Shown here: piece after piece, positions 39,094 through 48,031 of the stretch
Layout: each line of letters begins with the position of its first letter
Numbering within the stretch: position 1 is the stretch's first letter
Assembly: GCF_000308675.1 (NCBI RefSeq)
Contig: NZ_BAGE01000052.1
Location: 160,549 to 224,548, forward strand
DNA length: 64,000 bases
Source of the DNA: Nocardia paucivorans NBRC 100373
GTDB lineage: Bacteria > Actinomycetota > Actinomycetes > Mycobacteriales > Mycobacteriaceae
Direction of reading: 5' to 3'
Position numbers and translations under genes: made by a program
Notes under the pieces: generated by a model
The model's input: only the letters and a program-made list of their open reading frames with translations
What the model was told of the DNA's origin: nothing
Databases searched by the model: none

Positions 39094-39760
39094 GTGAATA
39101 TCGACGACATGATTCCGGCGAGTATTCCGGCGAGTATCGACGGCCATGTCGTCGAACCGCGCAATATGTTCAACAACCACATGTTCAACAACCACGTGCC
39201 GAAGAAGTACGCCGAGTGCGATCCCGAGCTCGTCGTCGACGACAAGGGCATCGATCGCTGGATATACCGGGACCGACCGGCGTTACCGGCCTCAACGCGC
39301 TCGTCTCCCGACCGCCCGAGGAATGGGGCTACGATCCCGCCGGCTACGCGAAGATGCGCCCCACCGGCTACGACATCCACGACCGGGTTCGCGATACGGA
39401 TGTCAACGGCGTCCTCGCCTCCATGTGTTTTCCCCCTTCACCGGATTCAGTGCCGGTCATCCGAGCTGCGGCGGTATGGACGAGATCACCGTCGCCATGA
39501 TCTCCGCCCACAACGACCGGCATATCGAGGAGTCGGCGGATGCTTCCCCGGCCGGCTCATCCCGATCGCGATCCTGCCACTGTGTAACCGCGGCTCGCGG
39601 TCGCGGAAATCGAACGAGTCACCGCCAAGGGCTGCCACTCGATCACCATGCCAGAACTGCCGCATATCGATGGTCTGCCCAGCTATCACGACATCGACTA
39701 CCGGGGCCCGGTGTTCCAGGCGCTCTGCGATGACTTCACACAGTTGCCACAAAACCCGCT
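39094..39760 (+). pseudogene. amidohydrolase-family (TIM-barrel) relic with several frameshifts
   Basis: Successive pieces in three frames follow the order of an amidohydrolase-2 protein: VNIDDMIPASI, then DGHVVEPRNMFNNH and DDKGIDRWIYRDRP; next frame GLNALVSRPPEEWGYDPAGY and DVNGVLASMCFP; next FTGFSAGHPS and AMISAHNDRHIEE; then PGRLIPIAILPL; finally MPELPHIDGLPSYHDIDYRG and FQALCDDF, after which it stops. The N-terminal metal motif has become SIDGHVVEP. Two small tandem duplications (39,112-39,135 and 39,166-39,195) lie inside it. At least four frame changes and loss of the C-terminal third mean it cannot be functional. Confidence 0.88.
39112..39195 (+). repeat. two short tandem duplications (12 bp x2 and 15 bp x2)
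   Basis: attccggcgagt is duplicated at 39,112-39,123/39,124-39,135, and atgttcaacaaccac at 39,166-39,180/39,181-39,195. Both copies in each pair are identical, pointing to recent slippage in the amidohydrolase relic. Confidence 0.95.
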
Positions 39761-39847
39761 ACCGGAAGGTTGCAGCGACCGTGTCGTTCATGTCCCCGGG
39801 CAACCGACCGGACCCACCGCCGGGCGCATCACCGCACCGGCTCCCCG

Positions 39848-40801
39848 TCAACCGTGACGTATATCGCGGGGATTGGCGCCGAAGCGGCGTCGGAAGGCCG
39901 TGCTGAAGGCACTGGCCGAACCGAAACCCAGGCCGAGCGCGAGGGAGGCGATACTCCAGTGGCGGTACGCGGGGTCGCGCAGGCGGGCGTAGGCCAGCCG
40001 CAGCTTCTCCTCCTTGATGAGTTCCCGGGGTGTGGTTCCGGCGTGTTGTAGTGCGAGCTGGACCTGCCGCAGCGACCAGCCGAGCGCGTGGGCGACCGCG
40101 GCCCCGGTGAGTTCGGGGTCGTGGGCATGTGCGCGGATATACCGGCGGACCGCGAATTCCACCTCGGTGAGCCGGTCGCTTCCGGGGGTATGGTCGTCGC
40201 GAACGAGCAGACACAGCAGTTCGACCAGCCGATCGGCCACGGCATCGAATTGGTGCCGGTCCAGGGTGTCGCGTTGGGTGCACAGGGAAGTGGCGAGGTC
40301 TGCCACCACCCGTCCCAGTCCGGTGCCGAAGTCCAACGGGCGGACCGGCGGGGCGACGCGATCCAGCCGGGCCTCGATCTCCTGTCTCGGGATGGTCATG
40401 ATGAGGCCTTCGGTGCCCTCCCCCAGGGAGATGCCGAACGGTCGGTCGATGGTCACCAGACAACCGGCATTGGACGGGAGAGCGGCATCCTGATCGTCAC
40501 GACGGAAGGTCGCCGGACCGGCGGTGGGCAGGATCAGCCGGTAGTCCTCGTCGGGGTCCTCACGCACATGCCGAGTGGTGCGGTAGTAGGTCACCGCATC
40601 GGATCTCCACCCGATGAGCTGATAGGTGCCGGTGCGGCGCAGCACGGTACGGCCGTGGAACCCCTCGCGTCGCGGGAACTCGTAGCCCATACGGCAGTGA
40701 TACGACTCGATCAGCTCGGCCCAATAGTCCGCGCGTTCCCATGGGTCGACGGTGCTCGTGGTCGCGGATTCGACAACGGCTGCGCTGTTCACCGACACCA
40801 A
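39848..40801 (-). CDS. AraC-family transcriptional regulator
   Basis: 317 residues. The N-terminal part (about 20-190) fits the AraC_binding_2 sensor domain found in NitR/FeaR-type regulators, and the C-terminus has two HTH motifs: TGAAVAHALGWSLRQVQLAL and the second WSIASLALGLGFGSASAFST followed by FRRRFGANPRDIR, the AraC signature. It is divergent from a cupin gene with 252 bp between; AraC regulators in this arrangement usually control the neighbour, so a link to the cupin is an inference. The 3' end abuts the amidohydrolase relic. Confidence 0.93.
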   Translation of the reverse strand: MVSVNSAAVVESATTSTVDPWERADYWAELIESYHCRMGYEFPRREGFHGRTVLRRTGTYQLIGWRSDAVTYYRTTRHVREDPDEDYRLILPTAGPATFRRDDQDAALPSNAGCLVTIDRPFGISLGEGTEGLIMTIPRQEIEARLDRVAPPVRPLDFGTGLGRVVADLATSLCTQRDTLDRHQFDAVADRLVELLCLLVRDDHTPGSDRLTEVEFAVRRYIRAHAHDPELTGAAVAHALGWSLRQVQLALQHAGTTPRELIKEEKLRLAYARLRDPAYRHWSIASLALGLGFGSASAFSTAFRRRFGANPRDIRHG

Positions 40802-41053
40802 CTCCCGACACCACGATCCAACCGCCTACCCGCACCCGAACGGGTTCATCCCACAGAATAGGTCGTCGAAGCGAACTCCGGATGCGGAAGGGTAACCGGA
40901 GCGCTGCGCCCGATCGCAATTTCTGTGCGCTCCCCGGCAAGCGGGGCACACATACCGGCTCTACCGTCACGATTGCCCGCCGCGGGACGGCCACGACATC
41001 GCGTCCCACCGACCGGCGGCGAAGCTCGATACCGACGACCACGAGGAGTTCCG

Positions 41054-41590
41054 ATGCGCAGGATAGTTCTGGGTCACGACGAGTCCGGGAAGACGCAGGT
41101 GCTTGCCGACGAGGACGTTCCCCCGATCACCATCGCCATGCTGCCGGGGGCGCAGGTGCACCGGATGTGGGAGCTCGACGAGACGCCGAGCCTGCCGGTG
41201 ACCACCGCGCAGGCCCCGGGGGTCGCCACCTCGTTCTTCCCCGGCCCCAACGGCGCCCGCTTCGGCTTCATCACCGTGCCGCCGGGCCTGTCCTACGACC
41301 CGCCGGCGCACTTCACCCCCGAGGACCTCGAGGCCGCGGCGGCGGAGGCCGAGGCGAAACTGCCGGGCATGTTCTCCACCTTCAACCCGGAGCAGCCCGG
41401 AATCCACGCCACCCAGACGGTCGACTTCGTGGTCGTGGTGTCCGGTGAGGGCCTGCTGCGCACCGACACGGGCGTCGAGATCCCCCTGCACCCCGGCGAC
41501 TGCATCGTTCAGAACGGTTCCGGGCACGCCTGGCACAACAACGGCACCGAACCGTTCGTCTTCTGCTACTCCCTGATCGGCGCGCGCTGA
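41054..41590 (+). CDS. cupin-domain protein
   Basis: 178 residues; the ATG at 41054 has GAGGAG five bases upstream, which decides the start. A single cupin barrel sits at the C-terminus: DFVVVVSGEGLLRTDTGVEI, LHPGDCIVQNGSGHAWHNNG and PFVFCYSLIG, giving the HPGD and GSGHAW metal-site region; the first motif lacks the usual HxH, so metal binding may be weakened. Function unknown: cupins of this type are dioxygenases, isomerases or binding proteins. Codon use is more uniformly G/C in third position than in its neighbours, hinting at different origin or higher expression. Probably controlled by the divergent AraC regulator. Confidence 0.85.
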   Translation: MRRIVLGHDESGKTQVLADEDVPPITIAMLPGAQVHRMWELDETPSLPVTTAQAPGVATSFFPGPNGARFGFITVPPGLSYDPPAHFTPEDLEAAAAEAEAKLPGMFSTFNPEQPGIHATQTVDFVVVVSGEGLLRTDTGVEIPLHPGDCIVQNGSGHAWHNNGTEPFVFCYSLIGAR

Positions 41591-41690
41591 TCGACTTCCA
41601 CCGCCGCATCGGAGTGGGGCCCGCTCGGGGAGGGGATATCACCTTCCCGAGCGGACATGTTCTGACCTGAATGGGGGTCATGCTCATCCC

Positions 41691-42215
41691 ATGATCACTT
41701 CTCGGCTGGTTCGAACCGGTCCCGACTCCGCCAGGGGCCACGGCAGTCTCAATGCGTTCGCCGCGGTCAAAGGACCGGGCGGAGCGCGTGCATTCATCAC
41801 ATTCCTCGGGGCCGTTTTCGACGGACGTGAAACACCGGAAGCACACGCCGTCGACACCGATGGTCTGCTGATCCACGCCGAGGTGCGGATCGGGGACTCC
41901 TGTCTGATGATCGCGGACTCCAAACCCGATTGGGTGTTCACTCCGGCATTGCTCCAGGTCTATGTCACCGACTGCGACGAGCTACTGCGCCGGGCCGAAG
42001 CCCACGGGGCACGGATCATCACCGAAACCACCCCGTTCTACGGGGCCTCGTCCCTCGCCCGGTTCATCGATCCGTGGCGCAATGTGTGGTGGTTGTTCGG
42101 GCCGGCGATCGAGGGCGCTCCGGAACCGTCCTGGGACCCCGACGCCGAAGCCGAGGAATCGATCGTCCACGCGACCATCTGTCGGGCGATGCGTGAGCTG
42201 TCCCCACCGGCGTAG
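41691..42215 (+). CDS. VOC/PhnB-like glyoxalase-fold protein
   Basis: 174 residues. The arrangement AFITFLGAVFDGRET, HAEVRIGDSCLMIADS, LLQVYVTDCDELLRRAEAHG and RFIDPWRNVWWLFG follows the PhnB/3-demethylubiquinone-like subgroup of the VOC fold: two beta-alpha-beta-beta-beta units with a D-P-W-N-x-W close. Most members have no known reaction. A short leader (1-18) is not homologous. It is monocistronic, convergent with the ferredoxin/P450 pair. Confidence 0.85.
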   Translation: MITSRLVRTGPDSARGHGSLNAFAAVKGPGGARAFITFLGAVFDGRETPEAHAVDTDGLLIHAEVRIGDSCLMIADSKPDWVFTPALLQVYVTDCDELLRRAEAHGARIITETTPFYGASSLARFIDPWRNVWWLFGPAIEGAPEPSWDPDAEAEESIVHATICRAMRELSPPA

Positions 42216-42227
42216 TGTCCGTCCGGG

Positions 42228-42425
42228 TCACCGGTGGTCGGTGACCCGGATAGCAGCCGCCGGGCATATCTCCTCGGCGGCGCGGATTGCGGCATGGTGC
42301 GCTCGGGCCGGCACGGACTCCAGCACCACCGATCTGCCGGCACCGTCCTGGTCGAATATCCTCGGCGCGGTCAGAGCACACATGCCCGCGCCGATGCAGC
42401 GTTCGTGATCCACGACGATTTTCAT
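42228..42425 (-). CDS. small 3Fe-4S-type ferredoxin of the P450 partner class
   Basis: 65 residues. Cysteines are arranged CIGAGMC (C-x5-C) then a distant EICPAAAI, the pattern of single-cluster [3Fe-4S] ferredoxins that pass electrons to actinobacterial P450s. It lies 12 bp downstream of the P450 gene on the same strand, so the two almost certainly work together, with a reductase supplied from elsewhere. Confidence 0.93.
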   Translation of the reverse strand: MKIVVDHERCIGAGMCALTAPRIFDQDGAGRSVVLESVPARAHHAAIRAAEEICPAAAIRVTDHR

Positions 42426-42437
42426 CGGCCTGCCCCC

Positions 42438-43628
42438 TCACCAGGTGACGGGGAGAGCGTGCACACCGTAGATGTCCAGGCCGTGCCGTAGCGGTATCTC
42501 ACCGGCCGGCACCGCCAACCGTAGCGTGGGGAAGCGCTGCACCAGGGCGGGGAGCGCGATACGCATTTCGACCCGAGCCAGTTGTTGACCGAGGCATTGG
42601 TGGACACCGTGACCGAATCCCAGATGCCCGACCGCGTTCCGGTCGATATCGAAGGTGTCCGGATCGTCGAATTTGGCGGGGTCGCGGTTGGCGGCCTGGA
42701 TGGACACCGCGACCGTCTCACCCGCCTTGATCAACTGTCCGTCGAGTTCGACGTCGACCAGAGCGGTTCGAGCTCCGGTGTGCGCGATGCTCAGGTATCG
42801 CAACAACTCCTCGACGACGCGATCGGCGCTGTCGGGATCATCACGCAACACCATGAATCGATCAGGATGGTCGAGTAGCGCGAAAGTTCCCAATGCCAGC
42901 ATATTTGCCGTGGTGTCCAGACCGGCACCGAGCAGCAGGGCACCGATACCCGACAGCTCGTCGTCGGTCAGGTCGGTCCCGGTGAGATCCCCGAGCAGAT
43001 CATCGGTGGGAGCACCGCGCTTGGTACGCACCAGTTCACGTATGTACTCCTGAATCGTGGTGAACGCGGCGGCCCGTTCCTCCATCGAGTCGTCCACGCC
43101 ACCGAGAGCAGCAATGTTCTGCTGAAACAGGTCGCGATCGCCGTATGGGACGCCGAGTAGTTCACAGATCACCAGAGCGGGTATCGGAAAGGCGAAGGCC
43201 TCGACCAGATCGACCGGACCGCCGGCGCGTTCCATCGCGTCGAGATGGGCTCGGGTGATACCGGATACGTGTTCGGCGAGCCGTTGCATCCGCCGCACGG
43301 TGAATTTACCGGCCAACAGTTTCCGGTAGCGGGTGTGTTCCGGCGGATCCACCCCGAGCATGTCTCCCGGTACCGCGGGCGGGATATCCCCGGCGTCGGC
43401 GAGCGGGTAGTGCGTGATCTCGTAACGCACGCTGAAGCGTGGGTCGGCCAGCACGGCGCGCACCACGTGGTATCCGGTGGCCAACCAGCCCCGGTGGCCG
43501 TCGGGGAAGACCATCCGCGCCAGTGGTCGCCGCTCCCGGATCGTCGCCAATCCGGGTGGTGGATCGAACGGGCATCCCGGGCTGCGGGTAGTGGGGAGTC
43601 GGATTGCTTCGGACACGGATCCCGTCAC
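42438..43628 (-). CDS. cytochrome P450 (CYP105-like)
   Basis: 396 residues from the GTG at 43628, chosen because AAAGGTGA sits five bases upstream; an ATG at 43643 in the same frame lacks such a site. Motifs: I-helix GAGLDTTANML, K-helix EELLR (ExxR), and heme loop FGHGVHQCLGQQLAR with ligand Cys345. The HPPE-type segment VDPPEHTRYRKLLAGKFT and the general length match soluble bacterial P450s of the CYP105 group, monooxygenases for secondary metabolites or xenobiotics. It is followed by its ferredoxin and is divergent from the HTH-fusion regulator across an operator-rich gap. Whether it tailors the polyketide 14 kb away is unknown. Confidence 0.94.
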   Translation of the reverse strand: MTGSVSEAIRLPTTRSPGCPFDPPPGLATIRERRPLARMVFPDGHRGWLATGYHVVRAVLADPRFSVRYEITHYPLADAGDIPPAVPGDMLGVDPPEHTRYRKLLAGKFTVRRMQRLAEHVSGITRAHLDAMERAGGPVDLVEAFAFPIPALVICELLGVPYGDRDLFQQNIAALGGVDDSMEERAAAFTTIQEYIRELVRTKRGAPTDDLLGDLTGTDLTDDELSGIGALLLGAGLDTTANMLALGTFALLDHPDRFMVLRDDPDSADRVVEELLRYLSIAHTGARTALVDVELDGQLIKAGETVAVSIQAANRDPAKFDDPDTFDIDRNAVGHLGFGHGVHQCLGQQLARVEMRIALPALVQRFPTLRLAVPAGEIPLRHGLDIYGVHALPVTW

Positions 43629-43868
43629 GATGTCACCTTTCATTCACATCTGTTTGGACGAGATCGAACGCTACGTTGCATTCGCAAAATACTCCACGGA
43701 AAAATCAGCCAATGAGCACATATATGCAGATAAATCGCAAATCATCCTTGCAATGGCCATGAATCTCAATGCAATAATCCAGCCATCAAGTTGCAATGAG
43801 ATGTGGTCGAACGCATGCTTTGGACACAGGGGTCAACAGCTCGTGACGAGCCGGAGGAGGAATGAACG
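43629..43868. promoter_or_regulatory. AT-rich divergent promoter with repeated TTGCA half-sites
   Basis: The gap between the P450 and the fusion regulator is much richer in A/T than its surroundings. It contains an inverted repeat ATCTCAATGCAA (43,763-43,774) / TTGCAATGAGAT (43,791-43,802), 11 of 12 positions matching, a third TTGCAATG at 43,748-43,755, and a nearly palindromic TTGCATTCGCAA at 43,677-43,688. Repeated half-sites of one motif in a divergent promoter suggest cooperative binding by the adjacent regulator, controlling the P450. Confidence 0.6.
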
Positions 43869-44600
43869 ATGCCGGGCGGCAGGCTCACCCACGAGGATCG
43901 TCGACAGATAGCGAGCGGATTGGTGCAAGGGCTCGGGTATGCCGAGATCGCCCGTCGGCTGGGTCGTCCGACGTCGACCGTGAGCCGAGAAGTTTTACGC
44001 AACGGTGGCCTCTACGGCTATCACCCACAGCGCGCGCAACGGGCCACCGAGCAGCGTGCGCGCCGCCGGAGAAAACCCACCACATCGGCGACCACCGCCG
44101 ACGGTGACACCGTGACACGCGAATACCTCGACCGACTCGGCGCATTGATCGGCCGAACCGGCATACCACGAACCGCCGCGAACGTGATGACAGCTCTCTA
44201 CACCGGCGACGCCGACGGACTCACCGCCGCCGACCTGGCGCAGCGGCTACACGTCAGCCCGGCCACCATCTCCTCAGCCGTCGGCGTACTGGAAACCCAG
44301 GGGCTGATCCGGCGCGAACGCGATGCGTCGAGCCGACGCGACAGATACATCCTCGATGAGGACGCCTGGTTCCAAGCGACATTGGCGAGCGGCCGACAGC
44401 TGCGTGACCTCGCCGAAGCGGCCCGCGACGGTATCGCCGTGTTCGGCGCGGGCACCCCGGCCGCCTCGCGCTTTCACACCATGAGCGAATTTCTCGAATT
44501 CGTCGCCCACGACGTGATCGCATCGGCCGAACGCTGGCGAAAGGTATTCGACGGAACCGGCCGCAACCGTACTGCGACACCGCAGACCCCGCCCGAGTGA
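43869..44600 (+). CDS. regulator fusing an IS30-type transposase HTH to a MarR/GbsR-like winged helix
   Basis: 243 residues with a strong GGAGGA ribosome site. Residues 1-65 read LTHEDRRQIASGLVQGLGYA, then EIARRLGRPTSTVSREVLRN and an Arg-rich tail ending RRRR: the N-terminal HTH of IS30-family transposases. There is no DDE domain. From about 85 onward a separate winged helix appears: LTAADLAQRLHVSPATISSA, VGVLETQGLIRRERDASSRR and a helical dimer region, resembling MarR/GbsR regulators. So two DNA-binding modules sit in one protein. It is divergent from the P450 and probably acts on the repeats between them. Such fusions occur in actinobacteria, but the role of the transposase-derived HTH is not established to my knowledge. 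Confidence 0.87.
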   Translation: MPGGRLTHEDRRQIASGLVQGLGYAEIARRLGRPTSTVSREVLRNGGLYGYHPQRAQRATEQRARRRRKPTTSATTADGDTVTREYLDRLGALIGRTGIPRTAANVMTALYTGDADGLTAADLAQRLHVSPATISSAVGVLETQGLIRRERDASSRRDRYILDEDAWFQATLASGRQLRDLAEAARDGIAVFGAGTPAASRFHTMSEFLEFVAHDVIASAERWRKVFDGTGRNRTATPQTPPE

Positions 44601-44660
44601 GGCCACCCGGCCGCCACCGGCGACGGGACGGCGTCGACGCTACCGGGTCGTACCCGTTAT

Positions 44661-44980
44661 CGAAGAAATACTGCTGCGCCGAAGAAGTACTGCTGCGCAA
44701 CGAATTGCGCCGCCAGGATAGCGATGTATGGGCGATCCACCCGGGAGGACCGAAGATCTTGCTCGAATCCGCATGATCGCTCGGCCTCCCGCCCGAAGCA
44801 GCGGCGACGAACCGGGAGATGCTCGGCGAGTACGGAAACATGTCGAGCATCTCGCTGATCTTCGTGCTCGAACGGATCACCGACCGGAGCGGTCCGACGA
44901 GCCGATCTCGACCGGGTGGCGTTCTCGTTCGCGCCGGGGCCAACAATCGAAGGTTTCTCTTCGACGTCGTTCGCCGGTGA
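44661..44980 (+). pseudogene. type III polyketide synthase C-terminal relic
   Basis: Only the last third of a chalcone/alkylresorcinol-synthase-like protein is left. It reads LRRQDSDVWAIHPGGPKILL (catalytic-His region), then a TGA at 44,773-44,775, SLGLPPEAAATNREML and EYGNMSSISLIFVLER (catalytic-Asn region). Following a frame change between about 44,885 and 44,925 it ends AFSFAPGPTIEG, the conserved G-x-G-P-G-like loop near the C-terminus. The active-site cysteine part is missing. A 19-bp duplication (44,661-44,679/44,680-44,698, one mismatch) itself breaks frame near the start of the relic. Confidence 0.85.
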
Positions 44981-45430
44981 TCACACCGTCGCCTGCTCCC
45001 GTTCCACCACGACCAGGGGGATCTCCCGTTCGGTCTGCTGTTGATGCGCTGCCATATGCGGGTGCCGCTCCTCGAGCAGGCCGAACAATCGCTCCCGCTC
45101 GTCACCCGATGCCGTATGTGCGGTGCCGGCGAACCGGTCGATGCCCTCGGGGGTGGCCCGCTCGACGAGCACCTGCGGATTCGCCACCAGATTTCGGTAC
45201 CACGCCGGATGATCGGAGGCGGCCATATTGGACGCCCACAGCACGATGCGGTTCCGCTCATCGGTGAAGTAGCCGAGCGGAACGACATGCCGGCGGCCGC
45301 TGCGAGCGCCGGTGGTGGTCAACAGGACGAGATCGGCGCCTTTGAGCATTCCGTCCATGGTGATCCGGCCATCATGGGCACGGAAGTCCTCCACTACGGA
45401 CCGATTGAACGCACGCATATCACTGGGCAT
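44981..45430 (-). CDS. deazaflavin (F420)-dependent nitroreductase family protein
   Basis: 149 residues from ATG 45430 (MPSDMRAFNRSVVEDFRAHD). The DDN signature is clear: LVLLTTTGARSGRRHVVPLG followed by DERNRIVLWASNMAASDHPAWYRN and NLVANPQVLVE. The fold binds F420H2 and reduces quinones or nitro compounds in mycobacteria and Nocardia. The frame is open further upstream but that part is not homologous. It runs against the type III PKS relic, whose last bases adjoin its stop. Confidence 0.92.
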   Translation of the reverse strand: MPSDMRAFNRSVVEDFRAHDGRITMDGMLKGADLVLLTTTGARSGRRHVVPLGYFTDERNRIVLWASNMAASDHPAWYRNLVANPQVLVERATPEGIDRFAGTAHTASGDERERLFGLLEERHPHMAAHQQQTEREIPLVVVEREQATV

Positions 45431-45648
45431 CGACACCAGGCCGACAATAGTGCCGACAAAACTTGTCCCCAAATGATTTCTACCGCCGCTTCCGGAAACC
45501 ACCGGCCGAGGGTGCAGAGCCGCGGTGGTCGGGTCGGCACTCGGGCGAAAGCACGTCCTCGGCGAGACGATCACGACTCGCTTACAGGGACGAGGACGCC
45601 CAGCCGAACTCCATCCAGGACATGCCGGCGGATTTAGGCTTCGAAGCC

Positions 45649-46145
45649 ATGACCCCCTCCAGCGGTAAGGTCGCACTCGTCACCGGCGGCGCCGGCGGTA
45701 TCGGCGCGGAGGTCGCCCGGCGGTTGTCGAGCGCCGTGGCTACGTACTGATCGTCTCCTCCCTGACCGCCTACGTGGCGATGCCGGGGTTGGCGGCCTAC
45801 TCCGCCACCAAGGCCGGGGTGGAACAATTCGCGAACGCGTTACGACTCGAGGTGGCGCACCTCGGCGTCGATGTCGGATGTGCGCATATGTCATGGATCG
45901 ACACCCCGCTCGTGCGGGAATCATTCGCCGAGCTGCCCGCGGGCGAACGAGCGCGCGCCACACTGCCGAGGCCGCTTCGTAGAACGACCTCGGTTCAGAA
46001 CTGTGCTGCCGGATTCGAGCGGGGTATCGAGCGACGGGCCAGACGGATCAACGTACCCGCCTGGGTCGAGGCGATACGCTGGCTGAAACCGCTGCTGAAC
46101 ATCCCCCTCGTCGAGCGCGCGGCCAACAAGCGCACCCCTACCTGG
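45649..46145 (+). pseudogene. short-chain dehydrogenase relic with internal deletion
   Basis: It opens correctly with MTPSSGKVALVTGGAGGIGA (TGxxxGxG cofactor motif) but at about 45,726 jumps straight to RRGYVLIVSSLTAYVAMPGL and AAYSATKAGVEQFANAL, the catalytic Ser and YxxxK region, in another frame. Some 110 residues between the cofactor loop and the catalytic region are missing. The C-terminal part continues in frame to about 46,145, where it meets a methyltransferase relic from the other strand. Deletion plus frameshift make it inactive. Confidence 0.87.
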
Positions 46146-46600
46146 CTGCCCCACCAGCCGCGCCACCCCTGATCGCGACAGGTCACATCGGCCAGGGTGA
46201 GTTCGGTCAGCAACCGCTGGTACTCGTCGGTGGTACCGATATCGGCGACCGCGAGCCTGCCGCCGGGCTCGAGCACGCGAACCGCTTCCCGGATCGCGGC
46301 GGCGCGGCCCGACTCGGTCGGCGACCCCTTCCACAACCGCATTACGTTCGGTGACCTGGATCGCGTTGCCCGACTGGTCGACACCGCGCCAGAGATCCAC
46401 ACCGAACGCTCGACCCTCGGGCCCGATCCGCCCGGCTGCGGCGAGCAGTACCGCGCCCCGACCACACCCGAGATCGGGTACTCGCTGTCCGTCACGAAGA
46501 TCCAGCCGGTCCAATACCTCCACCGAGCGAACGGCCGGTCGTCGAGATCACAAGACCCGCGACCAAAGCCCCCAGGCCTGCGAGGCCCCAACCGATCGGA
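46125..46600 (-). pseudogene. SAM-dependent methyltransferase relic
   Basis: Reading leftward, fragments in several frames give GWGLAGLGALVAGLVISTTG (an N-terminal membrane segment), VLDRLDLRDGQRVPDLGCGR and GAVLLAAAGRIGPEGRAFGV (SAM motif I), then after a gap IREAVRVLEPGGRLAVADIG (motif III) and DQGWRGWWG. This is the order of a common actinobacterial membrane-anchored class I methyltransferase, but with frame changes and a lost middle section. It overlaps the end of the SDR relic. Confidence 0.82.
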
Positions 46601-47149
46601 ACACAGGGCGCGTCGATCCCGTATGTCCCTTTCCTTTCCCGACATACGGACAACTCCGACTCCTTCACCGAATGATCTTCCACACCAATCCAATCAAGGC
46701 CACCGAAAGACGATCGCGAAGTCTTGTCGACAGGGGACAACGGCCGGGTTCTCGACCCTACTGTCGGAGACGGATGTCGAGATGGGCCGGATCGATCGTT
46801 CGTTCGGCGGCGAACGCGGACACTCGACCCGGGCTTCCCATCACTCACAGCTCCCTAGAGGTGATCGTCGGGAATCACTTCGAATGTACCGTTCGGCCCG
46901 CCGACGAATCCGCACACTTGTATACGAAACTTTCGGCGCCACAACAGTTATGTGAAATCGGTTGTCGAAGAATGGAATATCCATCGGCAAACATGCGGTC
47001 CATACTCGCCCGCACGACGGTCCTACCTATCGGTCCGAATGATCTACCGTACCGGATATATGATGTAAGATCGGACGGCCCGGACCGGAGGTAACGGTGT
47101 TTCCGTAGCGCCGATCATCGGTCTTACCCATAGTGATAGCGAGGCCGGA
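46600..47149. other. 550-bp region without a recognisable gene
   Basis: No frame shows a known family. Local A+T rises towards 47,060. GAGG at 47,141-47,144 is the probable ribosome site for the metallopeptidase gene. One rightward frame (about 46,840-46,990) reads EVIVGNHFECTVRPADE and could be the end of something lost, but I cannot assign it. Confidence 0.5.
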
Positions 47150-48031
47150 TTGAGCAATGGAGTCCTCTGGGTCGCCTCGCGAAGCACCGTAGAGTTGGCC
47201 GCCACACTGAAAGTAGCGGCCGATCATATCGCCAATCGTTTGTACAGAGGCAAATTCGTCAACCAAATGAAACACGGCCTCGATCATGAGGTCGAGACCG
47301 ATATCCACAGCGGTGATCAGATCCGAAAAGCAGGATCCAACGGTGACGTCCCATCCGCAACCGGAACCGGCCCGACGGAAAGACCGGCCGACGCGTACCT
47401 GAGAAAAATATATGGAGAACAGTATCATACGGATGGCTCGACCCAGGCCTACGAATATGCTCGTTCACTGGCAGAACTACCACACCAATTCCACGAAAAG
47501 GTCGCCGCCCACATGAAAAGAGAGCCTCGTGGAGGGATATGGTTGGGTTCCGGAAAATTGCACGACCTCGGCCATACGGAATGGGCTGCATCGAAGCAAC
47601 GGGATCAAACTCCCGGCGCATGGCCGGCAGGGACGACCTGGGACGATGTCAGCGGTATGTACAGCGAGGATTTCCGAGCACTACTCGTAGGGCACACACG
47701 ATATTCCAGAGAGAATACTGCCGCCCATGAATTCGGCCATGCACTCGACGCTTCTCTCAACAGACTGAGTCACGGCCTGCCGTTTCATCGGTTCCACACC
47801 AAGGTTCTCGAGCACATCAAAAATACCATACCGAAACTTTACGAATATTTCGACCAATCCGACAGGGCAGGTAAGCGAGAGCTGTTCGCCGAAGGTTTCG
47901 CCTGGTACAACAAAACCATGCGGGATCCGTCCGACGCCACGCCGCCGGAATTCTACGGATCGGTCGCCGCAGGTCGTCATCTGATCGACTTCTATCGAAT
48001 GCTGGACAACGAATTGGGAATTGAACGATGA
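47150..48031 (+). CDS. HEFGH zinc metallopeptidase, toxin-like (ATLF/PPEP-type core)
   Basis: 293 residues; TTG start supported by GAGG six bases upstream. The C-terminal domain carries NTAAHEFGHALDASLNRL (zinc ligands His193 and His197, catalytic Glu194) and, 50 residues later, ELFAEGFAWYNK, where Glu248 fits the third ligand. H-E-F-G-H-A-L-D plus F-A-E-x-F-A is the pattern of anthrax-lethal-factor-like and Pro-Pro endopeptidase-like domains, often the toxic tip of secreted polymorphic toxins. The N-terminal half is unlike anything I recognise; no signal peptide or WXG100 module is visible, so export is unclear or the gene is 5'-truncated. Base composition is lower in G+C than nearby genes, suggesting transfer. 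Its stop overlaps the start of a small acidic protein, the expected place for an immunity gene. Confidence 0.8.
   Translation: MSNGVLWVASRSTVELAATLKVAADHIANRLYRGKFVNQMKHGLDHEVETDIHSGDQIRKAGSNGDVPSATGTGPTERPADAYLRKIYGEQYHTDGSTQAYEYARSLAELPHQFHEKVAAHMKREPRGGIWLGSGKLHDLGHTEWAASKQRDQTPGAWPAGTTWDDVSGMYSEDFRALLVGHTRYSRENTAAHEFGHALDASLNRLSHGLPFHRFHTKVLEHIKNTIPKLYEYFDQSDRAGKRELFAEGFAWYNKTMRDPSDATPPEFYGSVAAGRHLIDFYRMLDNELGIER

Noticed and set aside
42438..43628. P450/ferredoxin as tailoring enzymes of the polyketide
   Set aside because: 13 kb of unrelated and broken genes intervene and a dedicated regulator is adjacent; no sequence link to the PKS.
43869..44060. Intact IS30 insertion sequence
   Set aside because: Only the N-terminal HTH is present; there is no DDE domain and no terminal inverted repeats.
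44773..44775. In-frame TGA in the type III PKS relic read as selenocysteine
   Set aside because: No catalytic position there, no SECIS-like hairpin seen, and other frameshifts and the missing N-terminus show simple decay.
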